64,000 nt of DNA, taken from the NCBI RefSeq assembly GCF_002019665.1, contig NZ_KV917375.1, forward strand, positions 3,142,702 through 3,206,701, given 5' to 3'. Under the pieces are notes generated by a model. That model did not search any database. It saw only the letters and a program-made list of their open reading frames with translations, and was not told the DNA's origin. Source of the stretch: Sutcliffiella halmapala. GTDB lineage: Bacteria > Bacillota > Bacilli > Bacillales > Bacillaceae_I. Below are positions 56,310 to 64,000 of this stretch, piece by piece. Made by a program: the position numbers and the translations under genes. The stretch's first letter is position 1, and each line of letters begins with the position of its first letter.

Positions 56310-56977
56310 TTTGATACAACTCCTTTTTCTTTCATTAATAAGTAGTCATCTAGTCCTCGTTTTCTTAATTTACATGCAGGGCATTCTCCACAACCATCAG
56401 CGATTATCCCGTTATAACAGGTTAACGTTTTCGTTCTCACAAAATCTAAGGCCTCTAACTTATCAGCCATCTGCCATGTTTCCGCTTTGTTTAGCCACAT
56501 TAGTGGCGTATGGATAACAAAAGGATAGTCCATAGAAAGATTAAGTGTTACATTCATAGATTTAATAAATATATCTCGGCAATCTGGGTAGCCACTAAAA
56601 TCAGTCTCGCATACACCTGTTACGATATGTTTTGCTCCCATTTGCTTAGCAGCCACTGCTACAAATGATAAAAACAACAAGTTTCTCCCATCTACAAAGG
56701 TGCTTGGAAGCTCTCCTTCCTTTTCTTCAATCTCAATATCTGAGCGTGTAAGAGCATTAGGAGTCAGCTGACTTAACAATGACATATCTAATATTCGATG
56801 CTTTACTCCAAGTTCTGTAGCAATATTTTTGGCACATTCGATTTCTAATTCATGGCGCTGTCCATAGTGAAAAGTCACTACTTCCACTTCTGCAAATTCA
56901 CGTAACGCCCAAAGCAAACAAGTCGTGCTATCTTGACCACCGCTGAATACCACCACTGCTTTTTCTTGTTTCATCAT
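56306..56977 (-). CDS. queC: QueC, preQ0 synthase
   Basis: 223 residues. The PP-loop is [15 protein letters not shown], and a zinc site of four Cys lies near the C-terminus ([18 protein letters not shown]). It makes preQ0 from CDG, ATP and ammonia. It is the first gene of queCDEF, and its leader is the preQ1 switch. AAGGAGAG precedes ATG. Confidence 0.95.
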   Translation of the reverse strand: MMKQEKAVVVFSGGQDSTTCLLWALREFAEVEVVTFHYGQRHELEIECAKNIATELGVKHRILDMSLLSQLTPNALTRSDIEIEEKEGELPSTFVDGRNLLFLSFVAVAAKQMGAKHIVTGVCETDFSGYPDCRDIFIKSMNVTLNLSMDYPFVIHTPLMWLNKAETWQMADKLEALDFVRTKTLTCYNGIIADGCGECPACKLRKRGLDDYLLMKEKGVVSK

Positions 56978-57019
56978 TTCAAATCTCTCCTTACAAACTT
57001 TTCATATATAATAGAAAAA

Positions 57020-57053
57020 ACGCCACCTTACTTACTGAGGCTAGCGCAATACG
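57020..57053 (-). terminator. Second terminator-like hairpin before queC
   Basis: An imperfect stem (CGCTAGCCT with AGGTGGCG, minus strand) is followed by GTTTTTTC. It lies between the riboswitch terminator and the queC ribosome binding site. Confidence 0.4.
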
Positions 57054-57068
57054 TAGAAAAATAAAAAA

Positions 57069-57140
57069 AACTATATCCTAAGGAATATAGTTTGCGTTTT
57101 TATCCTTAGTTTTTTATAGAGGGTATTAGCTAGAACCTCT
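57069..57140 (-). promoter_or_regulatory. PreQ1-I riboswitch with terminator
   Basis: The aptamer (57103-57140) reads AGAGGTTCTAGCTAAT then ACCCTCTATAAAAAACTAAG, the class-I pattern with its H-type pseudoknot. The terminator (57069-57098) is CTATATTCC-TTA-GGATATAG plus T run. The CTAAGGA at the 3' end of the aptamer is complementary to TCCTTAG in the terminator. Pseudoknot formation with bound preQ1 therefore frees the terminator and shuts off queCDEF. Confidence 0.95.
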
Positions 57141-57282
57141 CCTATGACCATAGTCTGGACGTAGAATTTATTAAATTTAACTTTGTTACTATATCATATT
57201 TCATAGAAACAAGCTACTATCTTTTGCTTTCAATTTAGCAGAAATTCATTTCTCGAAGCATCTTACTATTTTCATAATAGTA

Positions 57283-57741
57283 TCACCTCTCTAATACCCC
57301 TACCCCTAATGCTAAGTTTTTCCATAGTACACTTTCAATTTTCTCCAGTTTTGTTTTAGTACAATAAATCATCAGTACAAAGTCTGCAACAGCTTCTCTT
57401 TTTCTCATGTTTTTTTCACTTTTTTTGGTTAAATAATAATCAATTAAGAAACCAGCAATCAAACCAAAAACCAAACCGAAAAGCCCCCAAAGGACAGGAC
57501 CTAAGTAGAATATAAAACCATAAATTACTCCTAATAACATAAAAATGATACCAAATATCGCAGATAAATCCATTAAACTTCTTCCATCCGATCGATGCAT
57601 CGAGTCAATCAATTTCGTTGGATATTTTACTTTATTTAATGGAATCACTAGAATTTGGTCCTTTTCAAGACCTAGATCTTCTAATTCACGTAATGTAAGT
57701 TCCATTTCCATATTGCATTTAAAAGTGGCGAAAATGTACAT
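57283..57741 (-). CDS. Hypothetical membrane protein with stress-protein-like domain
   Basis: 152 residues. I start at ATG 57741 (AAGGG nine bases upstream). The N-terminal 55 residues are a soluble alpha/beta stretch with a GLEKDQILVIPL segment, like the head of YflT-like domains. Two membrane segments at about 60-110 (IFGIIFMLLGVIYGFIFYLG...) follow. It lies 16 bases after the tandem-module membrane gene, so the two may act together. Not identified. Confidence 0.55.
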   Translation of the reverse strand: MYIFATFKCNMEMELTLRELEDLGLEKDQILVIPLNKVKYPTKLIDSMHRSDGRSLMDLSAIFGIIFMLLGVIYGFIFYLGPVLWGLFGLVFGLIAGFLIDYYLTKKSEKNMRKREAVADFVLMIYCTKTKLEKIESVLWKNLALGVGVLER

Positions 57742-57757
57742 TACTTCCATCCCTTTT

Positions 57758-58522
57758 CTATATCGGCATTTTAAACTCCAATGCCTGATACTTTTTCTTT
57801 AACTCCCGAGTCATATATCTGTCAATTAATTTATTGATTTCTACTGCACTAATATAGGAATCATAAGCAGCAAAACAATAAACAGAAGGTATAAACAAAA
57901 GCCATTGAGGTACTAGAACATCTCTTGCCTCTTGGAAATCTCCTATTAATGTATAATGAATAGCTGGAAAAACATTTGCCTGATAGGTAATGATGAGCCA
58001 ACACGTTAAAATAAAGGCAACAGATAATATCCTTGTAACATAAAGGCTCCCAAGCCCTGGGGTTAGGAGAGACCAAAAAAGCGCCAATATTGGTCTTTTC
58101 TTTTCTAGCAAGTTTATTTCAAGTGAATTAGTGTTTTTTATTAAAATGGGGAAATCCTCTCGATTTGCCATCATAAAATACTTATTCATTTCTATTGTAA
58201 GTCTGTAACTATCCCAAATTGAAAATACGTACATGCATACATAAAGTATAATCCAACGTTGGTCCAAGACTTCACTCGCCTGACTAAATTGACCAATCAT
58301 GGTTAAATAAATCGCTTCATTTAAATGAGCAGCATTATTCATTACAACTTCCCAAGTAATCAATATAAAGGCGGTTATATACTTAGATAACATAAAATGA
58401 CCAAATCCTGGGAAAGCAGCCGCCCACCATGCCACCACAAAGGGTTTTCGATAATGAAGAATGCTTGTAGTTATTGGACTAATAATGGCAGTATACCGCT
58501 TTTTTTCATATGGCTTTTCCAA
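57758..58522 (-). CDS. Tandem-module integral membrane protein
   Basis: 254 residues. I start at TTG 58522 because GAGGAG lies eight bases upstream; the ATG at 58558 lacks a site. Two copies of one module are visible: PGFGHFMLSKYITAFILI...VFSIWDSYRL and PGLGSLYVTRILSVAFIL...CFAAYDSYIS. A single copy of the same module makes up the 30074-30541 product. Each module has two to three membrane segments. Function unknown. Confidence 0.7.
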   Translation of the reverse strand: MEKPYEKKRYTAIISPITTSILHYRKPFVVAWWAAAFPGFGHFMLSKYITAFILITWEVVMNNAAHLNEAIYLTMIGQFSQASEVLDQRWIILYVCMYVFSIWDSYRLTIEMNKYFMMANREDFPILIKNTNSLEINLLEKKRPILALFWSLLTPGLGSLYVTRILSVAFILTCWLIITYQANVFPAIHYTLIGDFQEARDVLVPQWLLFIPSVYCFAAYDSYISAVEINKLIDRYMTRELKKKYQALEFKMPI

Positions 58523-58648
58523 CAAGCATTCTCCTCTTTCTCTGTAATATCTTCCCATAGTATGCTTTGAAAAAGCTTTATATATGCAAAAAGCAAGGGG
58601 TTTCCTCTAAAAAGATTTATTTAAAATACATCTATAAAAAATAAGAAA

Positions 58649-58676
58649 AACACTTTCCTGTTTGTTGGAAAGTGCT
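58649..58676 (-). terminator. Terminator after a small gene
   Basis: Stem CACTTTCC/GGAAAGTG with T-rich tail on the minus strand. Confidence 0.75.
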
Positions 58677-58705
58677 TAATGCAAACTTATAATTCGTCAT
58701 AATAC

Positions 58706-58828
58706 CTATTCTTTATTTTTACCAGCTTCTTCAGCTAATTGATCAAAACTCTTCACTTTACCATGTTCATTTTGAGATTGTTTTCTTACTTTTCTTTGTC
58801 TTTCTTGCTGACTCTTTGATTGTGTCAT
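58706..58828 (-). CDS. Small hydrophilic peptide, 40 residues
   Basis: AAAGGAG lies seven bases before ATG. The peptide is basic and polar (MTQSKSQQERQRKVRKQSQN, then EHGKVKSFDQLAEEAGKNKE), without cysteine or hydrophobic segment. It looks like a small spore-type or DNA-binding peptide in composition, but no family is recognised. It has its own terminator. Confidence 0.7.
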   Translation of the reverse strand: MTQSKSQQERQRKVRKQSQNEHGKVKSFDQLAEEAGKNKE

Positions 58829-58974
58829 CTATATACTCCTTTCAACTAAACTTATCTTTATCTTTTGTTAATCCAACAGGTATTATTCGTTTTTCCTAGT
58901 ATCAATCTGCTACAATTATCATAAAGCTTTTAGTTTGAAGACTTTGTGAAAATGTCAAAAAGGAACGTGTTTAA

Positions 58975-59592
58975 ATGAAAATGAAACAGCTAAGTAAAAT
59001 GCTATGTGTATGGCTTCTTGCCAATTTGATGATTGGAGTTAGCTTTCAATTTTCTTTATATTTCTGGATACTCTTCCCCCTATCATTAAGTATCCTTATC
59101 TACATTAGTATAAAAAGTAACTGTCTAAAAGTAGCCGACCACTCCTTAAAAACAATACATATTTTTTACGGTTTACTTTCTGGTTCCTTACTTTATTGTG
59201 TATTTCTTGTTGCCTATCTTTTACTGAAGCTTTTAAACCTACCACTTCTTGAACAGGTTCAAGAGTTATATAGCATCGTTGGACCAACTCAGTGGTGGCA
59301 CTACTTATTAATCCTGATCATCATCATTCCCGGTGAAGAAATATTTTGGAGAGGCTATATCCAATCTCAAATGGTGCACGTTTTTCATGGAGCAAAGGGG
59401 ATCGTTCTTGCAGCTTGCTTTTACGCCATTGCTCATATTTGGACTGGAAATCTCATGTTAGTGGCGGCGGCAGCAACAGCGGGAATGGTTTGGGGGGCGT
59501 TATATGAGTGGAAGAAATCTTTACCTTTAGTAATTATTTCTCACTTAGCCTTCGATCTTTGGTTACTTATGCTATTTCCACTCAACTTTTAA
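58975..59592 (+). CDS. CPBP intramembrane metalloprotease (Abi/CAAX type)
   Basis: 205 residues with six membrane segments. The catalytic motifs are EEIFWRGYI (Glu pair plus R), FYAIAHIW (first His) and SHLAFD (second His). This family includes CAAX proteases and immunity proteins of bacteriocin systems; none is nearby. A terminator near 59645-59673 follows. Confidence 0.88.
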   Translation: MKMKQLSKMLCVWLLANLMIGVSFQFSLYFWILFPLSLSILIYISIKSNCLKVADHSLKTIHIFYGLLSGSLLYCVFLVAYLLLKLLNLPLLEQVQELYSIVGPTQWWHYLLILIIIIPGEEIFWRGYIQSQMVHVFHGAKGIVLAACFYAIAHIWTGNLMLVAAAATAGMVWGALYEWKKSLPLVIISHLAFDLWLLMLFPLNF

Positions 59593-59644
59593 ACTTTATT
59601 TTGCTTCCATTAAGACTCTTTATATTTAGAGGTTCTAGTAAGAT

Positions 59645-59673
59645 AAGGGAAGAGGAGTTATGCCCCTTCCCTT
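59645..59673 (+). terminator. Terminator after the CPBP protease gene
   Basis: Stem AAGGGAAGAGG with CCCCTTCCCTT, then CTATTTTT. It overlaps the end of the converging gene. Confidence 0.6.
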
Positions 59674-60152
59674 CTATTTTTACCAATTAATAAGTATAGA
59701 CCTACCACAATTAAAATTAATGGCCATAGATGTTGTATTGGAAAAGCGATAAATTGTTCTATTATAAAGAATACTCCAAGTACCGTTAAGATCAATACTG
59801 GGATTAATAAACCAACTTCTCTCGTACCAAAAAACCAAAGTTCAAATAAACCAAATGCGACAGCAAACAAATAAATCGGCCATGTTGCGTGGCTATACGA
59901 CCAACTAGTTGCAATTTCAAAAAAGAATAAAAGTCCAATAATAACAAGGATTCCACCAGGTACAAGTAGACCAGCCATACTTTTTTGGGCTCCACTTAAA
60001 AAGAAAGATAAATGAAAAATAATACCTGGAACTAAAATGAATAATGGCCAAAAATGGCCCCACGAAATGACAAACACACCTAATGTCTGTAACAAAAAGA
60101 CAATTCCCATGAAAATTAATAACAACCCACTAAATACCTTTCCTTTTTCCAT
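59658..60152 (-). CDS. LiaF/LiaI-like or DUF5668 membrane protein
   Basis: 164 residues with six membrane segments and no soluble domain. Repeated FWPLFILVPGIIFHL and LWPLILIVVGLYLL motifs match the N-terminal membrane region shared by LiaI, LiaF and DUF5668 proteins. No lia-type two-component system is near. Function unknown. Confidence 0.7.
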   Translation of the reverse strand: MEKGKVFSGLLLIFMGIVFLLQTLGVFVISWGHFWPLFILVPGIIFHLSFFLSGAQKSMAGLLVPGGILVIIGLLFFFEIATSWSYSHATWPIYLFAVAFGLFELWFFGTREVGLLIPVLILTVLGVFFIIEQFIAFPIQHLWPLILIVVGLYLLIGKNRREGA

Positions 60153-60192
60153 ATAGCCACCTCAACTTTTTTGCTTAGCTTTTACTCGTGTT

Positions 60193-61215
60193 TTATTTTC
60201 TCACAATTAAGAGTATTAAGAAAGCAATACTTACATAACCAAACAATGGATATAAGTGCTCGATAAGACTACCATAGCCAATTTGGCTGATCATATAAAT
60301 TATTGTGATAAGAACAATCGTAATTAGATACCGAGGTACATTCCACATGCTTTCAAGCTGTCTTTGCAACCCGAAAATATCACTAACAACGGATGTAAAT
60401 ATTTCTCCGTATATCACAAATACATAAATACCAAAAAAAGAGATCATACTTAGCTTTACGACCTCCGCCATTGGTATTTCAAACGACTGAAAGTTCGGAA
60501 GTGATGCGATAGAGATGTGGCATGTTAATAAAATAAAACATAAAATCAGACCACCAATAAGGCCACCTCGTTTTATGACCCAATCATCCTTTATCTCTGT
60601 AGCTAAAGGAACTAACACTGGCTGAGCCATGGCTAAATTAAATGCCACGTAAGTAATCGGAGATATCCATCCTTTCCACGCATCTTGTTGAGGAGATAAA
60701 GCTAAAAAGCTTAAACCATGATCGACTAAAGCATTCCCTGCAATAATCATACTAAAGACAACCATAACAGGGACCACTATAACATTTATACCCACCAACC
60801 CTTTAACTCCAAAAAACACTACGAGAACTGCTAATCCAATCGTTAAAATCAGACCTAGCTGAAAGGGCCATCCTAACTGTTCTTCAAAAACCGCACCTGC
60901 ACCTGAAAGCATCACTGCTCCAACGCAGATTAAAATAACTAACATAAATAAATTAACAACTGTGCCTGTTGCTACTCCAAATAAATATTCATTAAACTCC
61001 TTATAAGAGGTTGCTTGAATTCGTTTAGCTACTAACATCATTTTCGTCCCAAGCCAAATAAATAAAAATCCACTAATTAGAATAGAAAAAAAACCTATCC
61101 AACCATATTGAGTAAAAAACTGGACTATTTCTTTTCCGGTTGCAAAACCTGCACCTACTATTGTTCCTACGTAAACTGCACCTATTTGACACGCCCCGAG
61201 CCAGCTCCTATTCAA
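60193..61215 (-). CDS. ykvI: YkvI-like membrane transporter homologue
   Basis: 340 residues with ten membrane segments. The N-terminus (AVYVGTIVGAGFATGKEIVQ) and the long central part match the YkvI family, a distant relative of amino-acid transporters of the LeuT fold. It has a TTG start at 61215 with GGGTGG upstream. Substrate unknown. It is 40 bases after the preceding minus-strand gene's start, and may be co-transcribed with it. Confidence 0.82.
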   Translation of the reverse strand: MNRSWLGACQIGAVYVGTIVGAGFATGKEIVQFFTQYGWIGFFSILISGFLFIWLGTKMMLVAKRIQATSYKEFNEYLFGVATGTVVNLFMLVILICVGAVMLSGAGAVFEEQLGWPFQLGLILTIGLAVLVVFFGVKGLVGINVIVVPVMVVFSMIIAGNALVDHGLSFLALSPQQDAWKGWISPITYVAFNLAMAQPVLVPLATEIKDDWVIKRGGLIGGLILCFILLTCHISIASLPNFQSFEIPMAEVVKLSMISFFGIYVFVIYGEIFTSVVSDIFGLQRQLESMWNVPRYLITIVLITIIYMISQIGYGSLIEHLYPLFGYVSIAFLILLIVRK

Positions 61216-61279
61216 TCGCGCCCCACCCTTTACCCGTCTTATTAAGCGCTCATCTTCAATAAAACATAAAATGAAAAAA

Positions 61280-61311
61280 CCTGCTTGTCACATGTATATG
61301 AGACAAGCAGG
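61280..61311 (-). terminator. Terminator of the metY-metX-hom operon
   Basis: Stem CCTGCTTGTC/GACAAGCAGG, then TTTTTTC on the minus strand. Confidence 0.8.
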
Positions 61312-61331
61312 AAGGAAAGACGAGTTTTTTA

Positions 61332-61408
61332 GAACAAAAGCGCCAGCGCCTCGTTCAGCTTACGGCTTGCATAAGGCAGTTTCTGGTGGAGGAATGCCTA
61401 GAATGAAA
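61332..61408. repeat. Probable remnant of a second dispersed Bacillus repeat
   Basis: It contains AAAAGCGCCAGCGCCTCGTT and then TAAGGCAGTTTCTGGTGGAG. GC-rich motifs of this kind are common between Bacillus genes. It is not a protein gene. It is unrelated in sequence to the TIR repeat at 13126 and 29549. Confidence 0.4.
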
Positions 61409-61431
61409 TCATTTTCCTATAATTCGGATAA

Positions 61432-62643
61432 TCATACTGATACTGTAGCAACTTTGGATTCATATGGTCCTTTTAAAGCGTAATATTCTATATCTGGATA
61501 GGCAGATTGAAAGGACGCAATAACCTCATCCTTACTCTCCACAACTACCGCCTTTTTATGGATGCGATCAACAACATGGATCGTTTCTTGAAATGCAACT
61601 AACTGATACGTGTCGCAAAATAGCACCCATTTTGCAGAAGTTTCACTACTATCTGTCCATTCTTTAAAACTTGGTTCTACTATTGATGTTCGATTTAATT
61701 GAATTAAATCTTCTAGCACCGCACTTGCAGTAGGAAACATTCCTGCCCCAGGTCCTTGCAATTGGATATTTCCAAGCAAATCCGTTGCAATGGAAACACT
61801 ATTCTGAACGCCTTCTACTTGATAAAAAGGATGCTCTTCAGTAACTAGAACAGGTTCAACTTTACAATGCACCTCTTCGCCCTGTTTAAAGAGAGAAACA
61901 ATATGCTTGAATCTTAAACCAGCTGATTCGGCAATTTCTATTTGCATAGCAAGTATGTTTGTTATCCCCTTTCTTTTTACCTCCTCAACAGAAGGTTGCT
62001 TTTGAAAAATTAATTGGCTTAATACCATCCCTTTATAAAAAGCATCGTATCCTTGAATATCATTCGTCGGATCTGCCTCAGCATATCCGTGCTCTTTCGC
62101 TAATTGGAGTGTTTCTTCAAACGAAGTACCTTCTATCCTCATGTTAGATAAGATAAAATTGGATGTACCGTTGAGAATCGCCTCCACTTTCAAAATATGA
62201 TTTACTTGAAGCAGCTGTTTTATGGTTTGAATTACAGGTACGCCACCAGCAACGGTTGCTTCAAATCCAATCGAGACGCCTTTTTTCTTTGCCTGGCTTT
62301 GAAGCTCACTACCGTGAAAAGCAAACATTTCTTTATTAGCAGTAATGACATGACAGCCCTTTTCGATCGCTATTTTCAAATAAGAGAAGCCAGGTTCTTT
62401 TCCCACAATGGCATCAATCACAATATGGAGATTAGGAATACGTGTAATCTCATCAAAATTAGTTGTGAATAATACTTCTTTACTAGGAATTATATGTTTT
62501 GTTTTATCTTGAACAAGGATTGCTACCACTTTTACTGGCTTTCCTAAGAGCTGCTGCAAACGCTCCTGATGTGATTCGATGGTTTTATATACACCTTTCC
62601 CAACTGTTCCATATCCCAAAAGGGCAATGTTTATGCTAGACAT
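61432..62643 (-). CDS. hom: Homoserine dehydrogenase
   Basis: 403 residues. NAD(P) site GYGTVGKGVYK, the core motif LNGTSNFILSNM, and the catalytic Lys/Asp region in AEADPTNDIQGYDAFYK. The C-terminal part is shorter than a full ACT domain. It reduces aspartate semialdehyde to homoserine for threonine and methionine synthesis. It overlaps metX by 13 bases and has the AAAGGAAG site inside metX. Confidence 0.93.
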   Translation of the reverse strand: MSSINIALLGYGTVGKGVYKTIESHQERLQQLLGKPVKVVAILVQDKTKHIIPSKEVLFTTNFDEITRIPNLHIVIDAIVGKEPGFSYLKIAIEKGCHVITANKEMFAFHGSELQSQAKKKGVSIGFEATVAGGVPVIQTIKQLLQVNHILKVEAILNGTSNFILSNMRIEGTSFEETLQLAKEHGYAEADPTNDIQGYDAFYKGMVLSQLIFQKQPSVEEVKRKGITNILAMQIEIAESAGLRFKHIVSLFKQGEEVHCKVEPVLVTEEHPFYQVEGVQNSVSIATDLLGNIQLQGPGAGMFPTASAVLEDLIQLNRTSIVEPSFKEWTDSSETSAKWVLFCDTYQLVAFQETIHVVDRIHKKAVVVESKDEVIASFQSAYPDIEYYALKGPYESKVATVSV

Positions 62644-63740
62644 ATGTTTGCTTCCTTTCTTTCATTCTTTTCTATCAAATCCTTCACCTCATGAGCCCAT
62701 TTTTCAAATTCTACTAAAAACCCATCATGGCCAAATTCCGTTATGACCTCTAAGTAAGTGGCTTTTTTGCTTTTCATTCTTAATTCATTAACTGTTTCAC
62801 GAATCATGTTAGGAGGATAGAGCAAATCCTTTGAAAAACCAATCATACAAATCTCTGCCTCTATTTTTTGTAATGCTTGTTGCCAGCCATCCCGCTTCCA
62901 GCCAATATCAAATTGATCCATTGCTTGTAGTAAACAAAGATAGCTGTTAGCATCAAAACGACGAGTGAACTTCTCTCCTTGATATTTCATATAAGAATCT
63001 ACTTGATACTCAATTGTTGGATTAGTGGTGAGTTGCTCTTTCCTCTCTCTGCAAAACCGGCGATTAAATAGTGTTTCAGATCGGTAGGTGACCAAACCTA
63101 CCATTCGCGCTATTTCAAGTCCTTTTATCTCTGTACTATCCTGATAATAGCCATTCTTCCAATGAGGATCTGATGTTATTGCTTTCCTCCCAATACAATT
63201 AAACGCAAGCGCATAGTCGGTAAAATAAGGAGTAACGGCCATAGGTACAAGCATATCAGCGAAAGAAGGATAAAGAATACCCCATTCCAATACCTGCATT
63301 CCTCCAAGTGAGCCACCGATAATCGCTTTTGCCTTATTAATTTTTAACTTCCTTAATGCTTGGTAGTGAGAATGTACGATATCTCTTATGGTTACAGTTG
63401 GAAAATCCCCACGGTATTTCTCTCCAGTTAAAGGATTAATAGTGGTGGGACCAGTTGACCCCGCACATCCACCAAGAACATTCATGGTAAAAACTTGGTA
63501 TTTGTTTGTATCAATGTATAAATCAGGCCCAATAAAAGAGCTCCACCACCCCTTTAATTCCTCCGTACCTACTGCAAACTGATTACCTGTTAACGCATGA
63601 CAGACGATGATGGTTTCTCCTTCTAGGTTCCCTACTCGCTCGTAAGCTATTTCAACATCTTCCAGTACTTCCCCATTTTCTAGTGGAAACCTTCCAATGG
63701 AAACTTTATCAGCTTTTCGTTTATATAAGTTTTCACTCAC
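62631..63740 (-). CDS. metX: Homoserine O-acyltransferase MetX
   Basis: 369 residues, alpha/beta hydrolase fold of the HAT family. The nucleophile lies in GGSLGGMQVLEW, and CHALTGNQF and GCAGSTGPTTINPLTG are typical. It acylates homoserine (acetyl or succinyl donor not decidable here) for methionine synthesis. It lies between metY and hom. Confidence 0.93.
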   Translation of the reverse strand: MSENLYKRKADKVSIGRFPLENGEVLEDVEIAYERVGNLEGETIIVCHALTGNQFAVGTEELKGWWSSFIGPDLYIDTNKYQVFTMNVLGGCAGSTGPTTINPLTGEKYRGDFPTVTIRDIVHSHYQALRKLKINKAKAIIGGSLGGMQVLEWGILYPSFADMLVPMAVTPYFTDYALAFNCIGRKAITSDPHWKNGYYQDSTEIKGLEIARMVGLVTYRSETLFNRRFCRERKEQLTTNPTIEYQVDSYMKYQGEKFTRRFDANSYLCLLQAMDQFDIGWKRDGWQQALQKIEAEICMIGFSKDLLYPPNMIRETVNELRMKSKKATYLEVITEFGHDGFLVEFEKWAHEVKDLIEKNERKEANICLA

Positions 63741-63773
63741 TAGCTTTCAGCTCTCTTCTATAAATTTCAAAGA

Positions 63774-64000
<227 letters not shown>

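Overview
The window is a stretch of chromosome from a low-GC, endospore-forming Firmicute of the Bacillaceae. Evidence for this is AT-rich intergenic DNA, strong AGGAGG-type ribosome binding sites, intrinsic terminators after most units, and Bacillus-type gene families: a GerA-type germinant receptor, a Spo0E-like phosphatase, a YjcZ-like peptide, IDEAL, YkvS, YkvI and DUF3231 proteins, the hut operon with its HutP antiterminator, and a preQ1-I riboswitch. No rRNA, tRNA, prophage, insertion sequence or CRISPR array was found. The genes are mostly ordinary chromosomal genes, with a few accessory insertions. The species cannot be fixed from the sequence.

Layout. 1-7.3 kb: a truncated sensor kinase, a six-repeat propeller/lectin-like protein, a purine permease with a PurR-box-like operator, small genes, a YdcZ transporter and the aminotransferase PatA. 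7.3-9.7 kb: an exact 12-copy, 52-bp palindromic tandem array followed by a NERD-domain nuclease-like gene. 9.8-16.4 kb: a secreted subtilisin, an NSS-family transporter, a multi-PAS histidine kinase and a YkwC-like dehydrogenase. 16.5-22.6 kb: the histidine-utilisation operon hutPHUIG (no hutM in place). 22.7-31.4 kb: an SDR-family protein lacking the catalytic Tyr/Lys, a sigma/anti-sigma fusion, a LysM-NlpC/P60 wall hydrolase, small hidden genes and an alpha/beta hydrolase. 32-36 kb: a Spo0E-like gene and a T-box-controlled arginyl-tRNA synthetase of the Lactobacillales-like type. 36-44.5 kb: ytrEF-like ABC genes, a second NERD gene with its own 21-bp tandem array, and a six-gene ABC operon with a GntR/YtrA-type regulator. 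45-50.4 kb: nucleoside hydrolase and the gerA-gerB-gerC germinant receptor operon. 50.5-57 kb: small regulators, a two-domain AbrB-like protein, a DUF3231 protein and queCDEF under a preQ1-I riboswitch. 57-64 kb: membrane proteins, a CPBP protease, a YkvI-like protein and the metY-metX-hom operon (metY cut by the window edge).

How the parts fit. Most units are standard metabolism or sporulation functions: histidine to glutamate (hut), queuosine precursor synthesis (que), methionine/threonine branch (metY-metX-hom), purine uptake and salvage (pbuG, nucleoside hydrolase) and germination (ger). Regulation is visible in the DNA for several: HutP terminator, T-box, preQ1 switch, PurR-like dyad and a YtrA-like operator over a -10 box.

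The most unusual feature is the pair of divergent paralogues that share the order NERD nuclease fold, zinc ribbon, winged-helix-like tail. Each lies beside a perfectly phased, non-coding tandem repeat array of different sequence. This looks like a recurring two-part module (putative DNA-acting protein plus array), and I know of no name for it. Its function is inference only.
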